DNA of 64,000 nucleotides from Arthrobacter sp. B6 (lineage in GTDB: Bacteria > Actinomycetota > Actinomycetes > Actinomycetales > Micrococcaceae): contig NZ_KV467169.1 of assembly GCF_001663775.1 (NCBI RefSeq), forward strand, positions 984,131-1,048,130, given 5' to 3'. Of this stretch, positions 51,336 through 59,453 are shown in pieces. How positions within the stretch are numbered: position 1 is the first letter of the stretch; each line of letters starts with the position of its first letter. The notes under the pieces were generated by a model. That model searched no databases. It was not told where the DNA came from and saw nothing but the letters and a program-made list of their open reading frames with translations. The position numbers and the translations under genes were made by a program.

Positions 51336-51770
51336 ATGAGCACCAGCGCACTCACGAGCGCATTTGCCAAGGCAGTGGAAGCCGTCAACGCCCATGATGC
51401 GAAGGCCTTTGCTGCAACTTACGCAGCGGACGCGGTGGTCCACGATCCGCTCTATCCGCAGCCGCTGAAGGGGCGGGACGCCATTGAGCAGGACATGGTG
51501 GAACTCCTGCGGGCGTTTCCGGATGCCCGTTTCACCGTCGGGCAACTGCTTCAGGACGGTGAGACGGTAGCGGGCGAGTTCACCCTGGGCGGGACGCACC
51601 TGGGTCCGTTGGCGGCGCCCGACGGTGAGATTCCCCCTACCGGAAATTCCATCAAGAACAACGGGGCTGTCTTCTCGAAGTTCAACGCTGCCGGAGAAGT
51701 CATCGAGGAACGCCGCTACTACGATGTTGCAGGATTGATCGCACAGATCGAGTTGGCGCCGGCAACCTGA
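51336..51770 (+). CDS. SnoaL/NTF2-like fold protein (ester cyclase family)
   Basis: 144-residue single cone-shaped NTF2 fold: FAKAVEAVNAHDAKAFAATY, VVHDPLYPQPLKGRDAIEQD and ERRYYDVAGLIAQIEL. Members include polyketide cyclases and many uncharacterised enzymes; the His-Asp in VVHDP is where the catalytic acid lies in SnoaL. AAGGAGC site before ATG. Monocistronic, ended by repeat A. Confidence 0.85.
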   Translation: MSTSALTSAFAKAVEAVNAHDAKAFAATYAADAVVHDPLYPQPLKGRDAIEQDMVELLRAFPDARFTVGQLLQDGETVAGEFTLGGTHLGPLAAPDGEIPPTGNSIKNNGAVFSKFNAAGEVIEERRYYDVAGLIAQIELAPAT

Positions 51771-51782
51771 GCCCTGCGGACA

Positions 51783-51846
51783 GGGCCACATGTGTACGTT
51801 CGCGCTAAACGAGGGTTCGTGGGGCGCGAACGTACAATTGGCGCCC
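51783..51846. repeat. Intergenic palindrome repeat A, copy 3
   Basis: 23-base arms 51783-51805 and 51824-51846, pairing at 19 positions, core TGTACGTTCGCGC. It lies between the converging SnoaL-like and acyl-CoA ligase genes. Confidence 0.78.
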
Positions 51847-51851
51847 AAGCG

Positions 51852-53528
51852 TCAGAGTCCCAGGCGGGCCACGGCTTCCTCGCGCATCTCCACCTTGCGG
51901 ATCTTCCCTGACACCGTCATCGGGAAGCTTTCCCGGACGTCCACGTAGCGCGGAATCTTGTAGTGCGCCAGCTTCCCCCGGCAGAATTCGGCGACCGCGG
52001 CCTCGTCCAAGGGTTCCGCGCCCGGGTTGAGGATGATGCAGGCCATGAGCTCCTCGCCGTATTTGGCGTCCGGCACCCCGATCACCTGCACATCCCGGAC
52101 GGAGGGATGGCTGTACAGGAATTCCTCGATCTCGCGCGGGTAGATGTTTTCGCCGCCGCGGATCACCATGTCCTTGATCCTGCCCTCAATCACCACGTAG
52201 CCGTCGTCGTCCATCCGTGCGAGGTCGCCGGTATGCATCCAGCCGTCGGCGTCGATGGCTTCTGCGGTCTTGTCCGGCTGGCCCCAGTAACCAGACATGA
52301 CCGCGTACCCGCGGGTACACAACTCGCCGATCCTGCCCCGTTCCAGCACCTCGCCGGAGCCGGGGTCGATGATCTGGCTTTCCAGCCGGGGCATGGTGCG
52401 GCCCACGGTCTCCGTACGCTGCTGCAGGGTGTCGCCCTTCCGGGTCATGGTGGACACCGGCGAGGTCTCGGTCATGCCATAGCAGATTGCAACGTCTGCC
52501 ATGTGCATGTCGGAGATGACCCGGTTCATCACGTCGATGGGGCACACGGATCCGGCCATGACGCCGGTGCGGAGCGTGGCGAGGTCGTAGGAAGCGAAGT
52601 CGGGAAGCGCCAGTTCGGCGATGAACATGGTGGGCACTCCGTACAGCGATGTCCCGCCAAAGTCCTGCACCGCTTCCAGCGCCGCCGCCGGGTTGAAGCC
52701 GCGCCCGGGAATGATGGTGGCCGCGCCGTGGCTGAGTGCCGCCAGGTTGCCGATCACCATCCCGAAGCAGTGGTAGAAAGGCACCGGAATCACCACCCGG
52801 TCGTGCTCTGTGTAGCCCAGCAGCTCACCAATGGAGAAGCCGTTGTTGAGGATGTTGTGGTGGGTCAGGGTTGCGCCCTTGGGGAAGCCTGTGGTCCCGG
52901 ACGTGTACTGCAGGTTGACGGGATCGTGCGGGTCCAGTTCAGCCATCCGCGCCAACAGGCCGGAATGCGCGACGCCGTCGGCCCGCTTGAGCAGCTCGGC
53001 GTACGTCAGCTCTGCGTCACCTTGGGGGACGCCGGCGTCGAGCCCGTCCATGCCCGCATCCGGCAGGAACACCAGTTCGCGCAGGTCAGGGCAGTCGGCG
53101 AGCGCCTTGCGGGCCATTCCCACATAGTCACTGGTGTGGTCCGACGGCGCCGTCACCAGCATGCGCATGCCGTTCTGCTTGACCACAAACTCCAGCTCAT
53201 GGCTGCGGTACGCGGGGTTGACGTTCACCAGGATGGCCCCCGCCTTCGCCGAGGCGTACTGCAGCAGGGTCCATTCCGCGCAGTTCGGGCTCCAGATGCC
53301 CACACGGTCCCCCTTGGCGACGCCCAAGGCGAGCAGCGCACGCGCGAGGCGGTCGACGTCGTCGTTCATTTTGGTGTAGCTCCATCGCCGGGCGTCGGCG
53401 CCCGGAACCGTCGCGGCCTCGATCAGCGCGTCGTGGAAGGGAAACCGGGCCACTACCCGCTCAAAGTTGGTGCCGATGGTTTCCTCGAGCAGCGGGACGT
53501 CAGTGTCCCCGGCTGTATATGCGCGCAT
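51852..53528 (-). CDS. Medium/long-chain acyl-CoA ligase (AMP-binding)
   Basis: 558-residue adenylate-forming ligase that activates a fatty acid to acyl-CoA through acyl-AMP. Motifs: LQYTSGTTGFPKGATLTHHN (P-loop), YGMTETSPVS, YVVIEGRIKDMVIRGGENIY with the Asp/Arg hinge, and the catalytic Lys in TVSGKIRKVEMRE. Chain length preference cannot be read. Start at MRAYTAGD: TAGCGT lies five bases before it, so it may be leaderless. Confidence 0.93.
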   Translation of the reverse strand: MRAYTAGDTDVPLLEETIGTNFERVVARFPFHDALIEAATVPGADARRWSYTKMNDDVDRLARALLALGVAKGDRVGIWSPNCAEWTLLQYASAKAGAILVNVNPAYRSHELEFVVKQNGMRMLVTAPSDHTSDYVGMARKALADCPDLRELVFLPDAGMDGLDAGVPQGDAELTYAELLKRADGVAHSGLLARMAELDPHDPVNLQYTSGTTGFPKGATLTHHNILNNGFSIGELLGYTEHDRVVIPVPFYHCFGMVIGNLAALSHGAATIIPGRGFNPAAALEAVQDFGGTSLYGVPTMFIAELALPDFASYDLATLRTGVMAGSVCPIDVMNRVISDMHMADVAICYGMTETSPVSTMTRKGDTLQQRTETVGRTMPRLESQIIDPGSGEVLERGRIGELCTRGYAVMSGYWGQPDKTAEAIDADGWMHTGDLARMDDDGYVVIEGRIKDMVIRGGENIYPREIEEFLYSHPSVRDVQVIGVPDAKYGEELMACIILNPGAEPLDEAAVAEFCRGKLAHYKIPRYVDVRESFPMTVSGKIRKVEMREEAVARLGL

Positions 53529-53618
53529 GCTGCACGCTACCAAGACGACCGGGGCAAATGAAGCGCAACAGGAGGGTGTCCGCGCGTCGACAGGACAGGT
53601 GGGCAGCCGACGGGCCGG

Positions 53619-53624
53619 TATTGT
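53619..53624 (+). promoter_or_regulatory. -10 box of the 53632 gene, leaderless type
   Basis: TATTGT, seven bases, then ATG. No ribosome site. Confidence 0.45.
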
Positions 53625-53631
53625 GAAAGCC

Positions 53632-53910
53632 ATGAGTGCACCCATCGATCTGCAGGCAACGTTCATCCCCAACGACGGCGAGTTCTTCCGTGTGAAGCTC
53701 GCCCTGGAAATCGCCATCGACGAGGTGGTGAACGAACCCGGCTGCATCCGCTACGAGCTGACCGAGGCCACCGAAGAGAAGCTGGTCCTGACGGAGCAGT
53801 GGGCGTCCGAGGAGGATCTTGAGAAGCACTCCAAAGGCACTGCCGTCCAGGACCTGAACGAATCCCTGAGCGCGCTGCTGGCTGAGCCTGTCAAGGTGGA
53901 ACGCATCTAG
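53632..53910 (+). CDS. Antibiotic-biosynthesis-monooxygenase (ABM) domain protein
   Basis: 92-residue dimeric ferredoxin-like fold: FRVKLALEIAIDEVVNEPGCIRYEL and LVLTEQWASEEDLEKHSKG, the pattern of YgiN-type quinol monooxygenases, which act on quinols or similar aromatics without cofactor. ATG start chosen from the family and a leaderless -10 box. A perfect hairpin terminator follows. Confidence 0.83.
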   Translation: MSAPIDLQATFIPNDGEFFRVKLALEIAIDEVVNEPGCIRYELTEATEEKLVLTEQWASEEDLEKHSKGTAVQDLNESLSALLAEPVKVERI

Positions 53911-53937
53911 CCGCTCGCCCGGAGTCGCTGAAACGCA

Positions 53938-53969
53938 ACGAGGTCGCCGGAACGCTCCGGCGACCTCGT
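53938..53969. terminator. Bidirectional hairpin terminator
   Basis: Perfect 14-base stem (ACGAGGTCGCCGGA and its complement) with an ACGC loop, between the converging ABM and thioredoxin genes. Confidence 0.8.
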
Positions 53970-54008
53970 GCTGTTCCGGCGATCGTGGGTATTTGACCGC
54001 CAGTTTGT

Positions 54009-54404
54009 CTAGTTTTCCTTGGCCTCAGCAGCCGCCGCGGCCTCGGCTTTGGAGCGCGCCACGTTGGCGTGCACCTCGTCCATGTCCAGGGCCTTGACGG
54101 CGTCAACCACCTGCTCCAACTGCTGGGCGTTCAGGGCACCCGGCTGTGAGAACACGAGGACTTTTTCGCGGAAGGCCATCAGCGTGGGAATGGACGTAAT
54201 TCCGGCCTCGGCGGCGAGCTGCTGCTCGGCCTCGGTGTCCACCTTCGTGAACAGGACGTCGGAGTGCTTCTCGGACACGGCGCTGTACGTGGGCCCAAAC
54301 TGCTTGCACGGACCGCACCATTCAGCCCAGAAGTCCACCAGGACAATGTCATTGCCTTCGATGGTCGATGCGAACTGTTCACCTGTGATGTCAACGGTAG
54401 CCAT
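54009..54404 (-). CDS. trxA: Thioredoxin
   Basis: 131 residues with active site WAEWCGPCKQF (Cys30 and Cys33) and the cis-Pro in TSIPTLMAF. Reduces disulfides in cytoplasmic proteins with thioredoxin reductase. It is about 25 residues longer than usual because of an Ala/Glu/Lys helical tail. No trxB nearby, so this is probably an accessory thioredoxin. ATG with TACCGT six bases upstream, likely leaderless. Confidence 0.94.
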   Translation of the reverse strand: MATVDITGEQFASTIEGNDIVLVDFWAEWCGPCKQFGPTYSAVSEKHSDVLFTKVDTEAEQQLAAEAGITSIPTLMAFREKVLVFSQPGALNAQQLEQVVDAVKALDMDEVHANVARSKAEAAAAAEAKEN

Positions 54405-54410
54405 GGGTCA

Positions 54411-54416
54411 ACGGTA
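54411..54416 (-). promoter_or_regulatory. -10 box of trxA, leaderless type
   Basis: TACCGT on the minus strand, six bases (TGACCC), then ATG at 54404. Same hexamer as at 41967. Confidence 0.5.
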
Positions 54417-54564
54417 CGCGAGCAGGCCATGCTATGTCGCGGCCTGGTGCCCCCTGTTCGCTTCCCGCGTCATCGGGAATAACCGCGGGGCCCATGTACA
54501 GCACGGGGACGCTGAGCCTACCCTTGGCGTCATCAGCCGCTGAAAGCCGCATCCAGGAGGGCGC

Positions 54565-55485
54565 ATGCCGCACGCAATCTCCGCCAGGTCCCTCACGAAG
54601 AAATTCGGCAGCCGGGAGGTGCTGCACGGCGTGGACTTCGCCGTCGAAGCAGGCTCCGTGTTCGGTGTGATCGGCCCCAACGGCGCGGGCAAGACCACCA
54701 CTATGCGCTGTCTGCTGGACATCATCCGCCCCACTTCCGGGGAGGTCCGGGTCCTCGGGGAGGATCCCCGGGCGGGCGGTCCGGAGCTCCGCCGCCGGAT
54801 CGGCTACCTGCCGGGCGAGCTGTTCCTCGAGGGCCGGGTCACGGGCCGGAAACTCCTGGCCCACTACCAGGCCATCAGCGGTCCTGTTGCCCCGGGCAGG
54901 GTGGAGGCGCTGGCTGAACGACTGGGTCTGGACCTGGACCGCCATACCCGCAAGCTGTCGAAGGGCAACAAGCAGAAACTGGGCCTGGTCCAGGCATTCA
55001 TGCACGATCCCGAACTGCTGGTCCTCGATGAGCCCACCAGTGGCCTGGATCCGCTGGTCCAGCAGGAGTTCCACGCCATGGTTCGCGAATCGCAGCACAA
55101 GGGCCAGACCATTTTCCTCAGTTCCCATGTCCTCAGCGAGGTCCAACAGACGGCGGACACCGTGGCCATCCTGAGGGACGGGCGGATCATGGCGGTGGAG
55201 TCGGTGAGCGGGCTCCGCGAAGGTGCCGTGCGGCACCTTCGGCTTTCCGCTCGCGGAATTACCGCGCACGACGCCGGCGCGCTGCTGGGTGCGGTGCCCG
55301 GCGTCGGACGTGTGGAGGTACTTGAGTCCAACAGCACCGTCACCCTGACGGCGACGCTGGAAGGGGACATCCAGCCGCTGGTCCGGGCCTTGGGCAGGCT
55401 GCAGTTGAAGGACCTTGTCCTGGAGGAGCCGGACCTGGAGGAATCGGTGCTGAAGATGTATTCGAGCCCGAAGGAGGGCGAGTGA
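54565..55485 (+). CDS. ABC exporter ATPase
   Basis: 306 residues. Walker A GPNGAGKTTT (about 36-45), an unusual signature LSKGNKQKLGLVQAF, Walker B LLVLDEPTSGLDP and switch His in FLSSHVLSEVQQ. The signature and the C-terminal domain of about 90 residues fit the CcmA/YxlF-like exporters. AGGAGG site before ATG. Coupled to the permease by GTGA; the pair resembles multidrug or lantibiotic exporters. Confidence 0.9.
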   Translation: MPHAISARSLTKKFGSREVLHGVDFAVEAGSVFGVIGPNGAGKTTTMRCLLDIIRPTSGEVRVLGEDPRAGGPELRRRIGYLPGELFLEGRVTGRKLLAHYQAISGPVAPGRVEALAERLGLDLDRHTRKLSKGNKQKLGLVQAFMHDPELLVLDEPTSGLDPLVQQEFHAMVRESQHKGQTIFLSSHVLSEVQQTADTVAILRDGRIMAVESVSGLREGAVRHLRLSARGITAHDAGALLGAVPGVGRVEVLESNSTVTLTATLEGDIQPLVRALGRLQLKDLVLEEPDLEESVLKMYSSPKEGE

Positions 55486-56282
55486 GCACGACGCTGCCGC
55501 TGTTCCGCAGGGCCTTTTTGGACACCTGGCGCTCCACCCTTGCGTGGGCAGCCGGGCTTGCCGCTGCCACGTTCCTGTACCTGCCGCTGTACCCGTCCAT
55601 CGGCGGGAGCGCGCAGATGCAGGACATGATCGATGCCCTCCCCGCCGAAATGACCAAAGCGCTGAACTACGACCAGATCGCCACCGGTCCGGGCTACGCC
55701 CAGGCCACGCTGTACGGCCTCCTCGGGTTCCTGCTGATGACCATCGCCTCCGTGGGATGGGGTGCCGCAGCGGTGGGCGGCGATGAGGAATCCGGCCAGC
55801 TGGAACTGACCCTCGCCCATGGTGTGACGCGGGTCCAAGTGGTGCTGGAACGCGCGCTTTCCCTAATGCTGCGGGTGGTCCTGCTCGCGGCACTGGTCTT
55901 TGTGCTGGTCCGGCTGCTGGACGATTCGGCCCAGCTCGGCATCCGGCCGGAGAACCTGTTCGGCGCGACCGTGCTCTTCGCGGGCCTGGCGCTCCTGAGC
56001 GGAACGGCTGCGCTGTGTGCGGGCGCCGTGTCAGGCCGCCGGACCCACGGGCTCGCGGTCGGCGCGGCGGTGGGCGTCCTGGGCTACGTCTTTAACGCCG
56101 TCGGCCGGCAGAGCGAGGATGTGGAGTGGCTGCTCAACCTCAGCCCCTACCACTGGGCGTACGGAAACTCACCGGTGGCCAATGGAGCGGATTGGGCAGC
56201 CGCCACAGGACTCTGGGGCATCTCCATTGCCCTAGTGGCCCTGGCGGCAATCGCGGTGGACAGGCGCGACGTCGGCGCGTAG
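55482..56282 (+). CDS. ABC exporter permease, ABC-2 like
   Basis: 266 residues with six helices: RRAFLDTWRSTLAWAAGLAAATFLY at the start, LYGLLGFLLMTIASVGWGAAA, a middle region with EESGQLELTLAHGVTRVQV, and LSPYHWAYGNSPVANG before the last helix. The EESGQLELTLAHGVTR segment is the cytoplasmic coupling region seen in this permease family. GTG start overlapping the ATPase stop. Confidence 0.87.
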   Translation: MSTTLPLFRRAFLDTWRSTLAWAAGLAAATFLYLPLYPSIGGSAQMQDMIDALPAEMTKALNYDQIATGPGYAQATLYGLLGFLLMTIASVGWGAAAVGGDEESGQLELTLAHGVTRVQVVLERALSLMLRVVLLAALVFVLVRLLDDSAQLGIRPENLFGATVLFAGLALLSGTAALCAGAVSGRRTHGLAVGAAVGVLGYVFNAVGRQSEDVEWLLNLSPYHWAYGNSPVANGADWAAATGLWGISIALVALAAIAVDRRDVGA

Positions 56283-56349
56283 CCGGCGCCGCAGCCCGGC
56301 GCGATAGTCGGGTGCCGATATCGGCAGCCGCAGCCCGGGCAGCCGGCGG

Positions 56350-56904
56350 TCAGGCCCTGGCTTCCCAGAGGTGCGGGGCCGGCGTCCGGCTGCCCGGCAG
56401 TGCATTGGTCTCGCGCCACTCGTGGATCCATTCGGGGAGGATGAGGTCCGCCGGGGGCTGGCCGAACTCGCGCAGGATCTCTTCCTGGCTGACGGGTTTT
56501 CCTCTGTTGACCAGCCGGGTGGCGATGTAGGCACGGGCATAAATTTCGCCGTCGGACACCATGCGCTGCTCAAAGTAGATGGCCTTGGCGTCCAGGCCGA
56601 TGATTTTGGTTTCGATCGTGTACTGCTGCCACAGCTGCAGGGACTTCCGGAAGGCGATGGTCTCCCCCGCCGCCACCGGGCTCCAGCCGCGCTGCCGCAT
56701 CCTCTTCCAGACCCCGCTGCGGACCATCAGGTCGAACCGCCCCAGGTCCATCAGGGAAAAGTACATCCCGTTGTTGACGTGCATGGCAATGTCGATGTCC
56801 GTGGGCAGGACGCGCAGCGGCAGGGACGACGTATCCCAAATGGTCAGCGCGGAGCGGCGGGCGGACGTGAACAGCATCAGGAGGGTGCGCAGAAGCAGGT
56901 GCAT
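56350..56904 (-). CDS. Acyl-CoA thioesterase-like hot-dog protein
   Basis: 184 residues of the 4HBT-like family: RVLPTDIDIAMHVNNGMYFSLMDLGRFDL with the catalytic Asp/His/Asn region (about 33-60), then ETIAFRKSLQLWQQYTIETKI. Similar proteins (THEM6-like) hydrolyse acyl-CoA; substrate unknown. TAACAT six bases before ATG, so probably leaderless. Converges on the ABC exporter. Confidence 0.86.
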   Translation of the reverse strand: MHLLLRTLLMLFTSARRSALTIWDTSSLPLRVLPTDIDIAMHVNNGMYFSLMDLGRFDLMVRSGVWKRMRQRGWSPVAAGETIAFRKSLQLWQQYTIETKIIGLDAKAIYFEQRMVSDGEIYARAYIATRLVNRGKPVSQEEILREFGQPPADLILPEWIHEWRETNALPGSRTPAPHLWEARA

Positions 56905-57412
56905 CCCCCAATGTTACCCACCAGTAACTTCGTGGTAAACCTCGCTTCCGCGGATCCGGATGGTGACGCTGCTCCGTCCTGCACCGTCACGTCGGCGGAA
57001 CACTGCGGGGGCCGTGTGCTTCCTGTACCATCCGGCCCCGGACACCGCGCCTGTGGAGCAAGTAGTCCAGGCCTGGGCCCACGAGTAGGTGCCGCCGCCT
57101 CGCCAAGTAATCCGCGGAAAAAGTCGGGTAATGCCTACTCGTGCCGCCCCTGCGCCCGCTTCCTAGACTCGAAATTCCTAGGGCCGAAAAAGTTGCTGGC
57201 GCGTCCTCCGAGCTGGGGTGGATGATGCCGCTTCATAGTGGAGCTTCCGTATCTTCTGGGTATGCGGGCGGCTCCCATCATGCGCATCCCTGCGCGGGCA
57301 CGGACACTGACCGGAACCGCATAGCGCATCACACCTCGATCCGTCCTGCAATGTGAACCGGCGGCATCCACCGCTGCTTTCCTTGACGGGGCCGACCTGC
57401 GATGGGCCACCC
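56905..57412. other. 508-base gap with a spaced inverted repeat
   Basis: No convincing gene. It holds the thioesterase promoter at its left end and the promoter of the LysM/sortase-like gene somewhere inside. A perfect 10-base inverted repeat CACGAGTAGG (57080-57089) and CCTACTCGTG (57134-57143) encloses 44 bases. A folded leader RNA is possible but I cannot match it to a known riboswitch. Confidence 0.5.
56911..56916 (-). promoter_or_regulatory. -10 box of the thioesterase gene, leaderless type
   Basis: TAACAT on the minus strand, six bases (TGGGGG), then ATG at 56904. The G run could also serve as a weak ribosome site. Confidence 0.4.
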
Positions 57413-58405
57413 ATGAACCAGTTCACCCAAAAAACTCCCGAACCACCCCGCCGCAACTTCGAAACCGACGTCCCCCGGACAGAACTGACTCAAGGCCGCA
57501 GGCCAGTCAGTAACCGGCTCTGGGCAGGCATGGCCGCCGCGGCCATGGTCTCCGCCGTAGGCGTCGGAGCCCTGGCAGGGCCCGTCCGCTCGGCGGAAGT
57601 GCCGGCGTCGACGGATGCAGGCACGACGGCGGAAGCACCCGCGGTGCGCATCGCACGGCCGTTGGCGGCGCTGCCCCTGGACGAACCATACGTGGGCACC
57701 CTTGAGCCCGGGTCTGTTGATGCCACAGCCCAGCTTGAGGCGCCAGCTGTGCCGGCCGAGGCTGCCGCCCCTGTCCCTCCTGCGCCGGCTGAGCCCGCCC
57801 CGGCTCCTGCCCCCGCGGGAGACTCCAACCGCTACACCGTGGTTCCCGGCGACACCGTGGGTGGGATCGCGGCGCGGCATGGCGTGGACGTGCATGGGAT
57901 GCTGGCCGCCAACGGACTCGGCGTCTACAGCATCATCGTCCCCGGCCAGGTCCTGGTGTTGTCAGGTCCCGCCGTCTCCGTACCTGCGGCCGCGCCGGCA
58001 GCCGCCCCCGCCGCCGCACCGGCTGCGCCAGCACCTGCCCCGGCACCTGTCCCGGCCCTGGTCCAGGCCGCCCCCGCTGTCCGGACAATCTACGTGGCCG
58101 GTGCCGGCGGACAGGCCATGGTGGACGCCTGCATCGGGCCCATCCACTACACGCCCAACGATGGCTACTCGCTCTTTATCACCGAGCATGATTTCTGCGG
58201 CGGCTGGGCACGGTTCTCCGGCATCGCCGTGGGCGAAACCGTCAGCATTCCGGGCTATGGAACGTACACGGCGACGGCCCGCGGCCAGGTCCCCAACCCG
58301 GGCACCACCAATGACGTCATCGCAGTGTTCGGCGGCTTCCCCAGGGCTATCCTGCAGACCTGCATCCCCGGAACCAACCAGATGCTCCTGATTGCTTTGA
58401 ACTGA
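57413..58405 (+). CDS. Secreted LysM protein with a degenerate sortase-like C-terminal domain
   Basis: 330 residues. A basic head (TQGRRPVSNR) and helix (WAGMAAAAMVSAVGVGALAG, about 40-60) form a signal or anchor. Then a Pro/Ala linker, one LysM (YTVVPGDTVGGIAARHGVDV to VPGQVLVLSG, about 140-183), a second Pro/Ala linker and a 100-residue domain. That domain has TEHDFCGGWARFSGI and AILQTCIPGTNQMLLIAL, which line up with the His and Cys strands of sortases, but the Arg that follows the Cys in sortases is missing. Probably cell-wall bound. Start uncertain: GTG at 57353 would add 20 residues. Confidence 0.75.
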   Translation: MNQFTQKTPEPPRRNFETDVPRTELTQGRRPVSNRLWAGMAAAAMVSAVGVGALAGPVRSAEVPASTDAGTTAEAPAVRIARPLAALPLDEPYVGTLEPGSVDATAQLEAPAVPAEAAAPVPPAPAEPAPAPAPAGDSNRYTVVPGDTVGGIAARHGVDVHGMLAANGLGVYSIIVPGQVLVLSGPAVSVPAAAPAAAPAAAPAAPAPAPAPVPALVQAAPAVRTIYVAGAGGQAMVDACIGPIHYTPNDGYSLFITEHDFCGGWARFSGIAVGETVSIPGYGTYTATARGQVPNPGTTNDVIAVFGGFPRAILQTCIPGTNQMLLIALN

Positions 58406-58412
58406 CTTCCCT

Positions 58413-58463
58413 AAGCTTGTCCGCGGTTCCGAAGCCTCAAGGCGAGGAGCCGCGGACAAGGCC
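58413..58463. repeat. Intergenic hairpin repeat D, copy 1
   Basis: 15-base arms (58416-58430 with 58446-58460, CTTGTCCGCGGTTCC) pairing with one G-U, loop with a nested GCCT/AGGC pair. It follows the LysM gene stop and probably terminates it. 42 of 51 bases match the copy at 59074-59124. Confidence 0.75.
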
Positions 58464-58480
58464 ATGATGGTCCAAAAAGT

Positions 58481-58508
58481 AACGCCACGGAGAGGACTCC
58501 GTGGCGTT
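58481..58508 (-). terminator. Intrinsic terminator of the CBS-domain gene
   Basis: Perfect 12-base stem AACGCCACGGAG/CTCCGTGGCGTT with a four-base loop; on the minus strand it is followed by ACTTTTT. Confidence 0.85.
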
Positions 58509-58525
58509 CTGCTTGGAATTGCTGA

Positions 58526-58957
58526 CTACACCTGCATCCGTTTGCGTTCCGAAATGTGCTCCACCAGCTCGCCCACACGCTGCTCGGAGTAATTGCGCGC
58601 GATGTCACCCTGGCTGATGATTCCGACCATCTTGTGATCGGCGATGACCGGGAGCCGCCGGATCTGGTGCCGCTCCATCAGTTCGATGGCGGCGTCAACG
58701 TTGGCGTCGGCGTCAACCCAGTGAGGCGTGCCGGAGGCAAGGTCGCGGGCCATCATCTCACGGGGATCGCGGCCGGCGGCAACGCACTTGAGGACGATGT
58801 CACGGTCTGTGATCATGCCCTTCAACTTGCCGTCGTCGCCGCAGATCGGCAACGATCCGCAGTCCAGATCAAGCATCATCCGCGCGGCATCCGCGAGGGA
58901 CTGGTCTTCCGTGATACACCGGGCATCCGTAGTCATGAATTCACGTACAACACTCAT
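58526..58957 (-). CDS. Two-CBS-domain protein
   Basis: 143 residues made of two CBS motifs: residues about 7-62 (LADAARMMLDLDCGSLPICG, LKGMITDRDIVLKCVAAG) and 75-130 (NVDAAIELMERHQIRRLPVI, MVGIISQGDIARNYS). CBS pairs bind adenine nucleotides; stand-alone ones of this kind are often stress- or hypoxia-induced. AAGGAGG site before ATG. Bracketed by the two copies of hairpin repeat D. Confidence 0.9.
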   Translation of the reverse strand: MSVVREFMTTDARCITEDQSLADAARMMLDLDCGSLPICGDDGKLKGMITDRDIVLKCVAAGRDPREMMARDLASGTPHWVDADANVDAAIELMERHQIRRLPVIADHKMVGIISQGDIARNYSEQRVGELVEHISERKRMQV

Positions 58958-59073
58958 TGATCCTCCTTCATCGATTGATGCATCGACGCAGGATACCGGG
59001 GCTCATGCGCCGATGCTGCCAGCCTACGCCGGGGCCGGTACACCTGTCGACGGCGATTTTATGGCCGCATCCT

Positions 59074-59124
59074 CAGCTTTTCCGCGGTTCCGATCCTTCA
59101 AGGGCACGAGCCGCGAACAAGGCC
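59074..59124. repeat. Intergenic hairpin repeat D, copy 2
   Basis: Same unit and orientation as 58413-58463 (42 of 51 bases), with a less perfect stem. Lies between the CBS-domain gene start and tRNA-Tyr. Confidence 0.7.
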
Positions 59125-59147
59125 GGGACGGCGCGTTTGGGGGAATG

Positions 59148-59195
59148 ACGAAGGCCCGCACTTCCTTGCTATTGCAGGGAAGTACGGGCCTTCGT
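59148..59195. terminator. Long hairpin 3' of tRNA-Tyr
   Basis: 22-base stem (59148-59169 with 59174-59195, starting ACGAAGGCCCG), 20 pairs plus G-U, four-base loop. It begins seven bases past the tRNA end on the minus strand and should stop its transcription. The plus strand continues into TTTT. Confidence 0.8.
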
Positions 59196-59201
59196 TTTGG
59201 G

Positions 59202-59283
59202 TGGCAGATGAGGGATTCGAACCCCCGTAGGCGTTGCCAGCTGATTTACAGTCAGCCCCCTTTGGCCGCTCGGGTAATCTGCC
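59202..59283 (-). tRNA. tRNA-Tyr (GTA)
   Basis: 82 bases with a long variable arm. Acceptor GGCAGAT/ATCTGCC, anticodon loop CTGTAAA, T-loop GGTTCGAATCC, discriminator A. Stop-free translation of this tRNA gives a well-known false protein in other annotations. Confidence 0.96.
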
Positions 59284-59453
59284 GAACTTCAAAAGAAGAT
59301 CACCCCCGGCTGCAGCGTTCGGAACGTCCGTTTCCGGGCCGTTCCGCTTCCAGTAACCGCGGGCAAGACAACTTTACAGAACTTCTGCCGAAGAATCGAA
59401 TCGGGCCCCGGGCGGTCCAAAAAACACCGAAAAACCCCGGGAATCAGGGGAAA

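Noticed and set aside
56314..56325. GCCGATATCGGC palindrome between converging genes
   Set aside because: Only 12 bases, no loop and no second copy noticed; could arise by chance in GC-rich DNA.
59098..59292. Open frame on the minus strand reading LPERPKGADCKSAGNAYG
   Set aside because: It is the translation of tRNA-Tyr, a known false protein.
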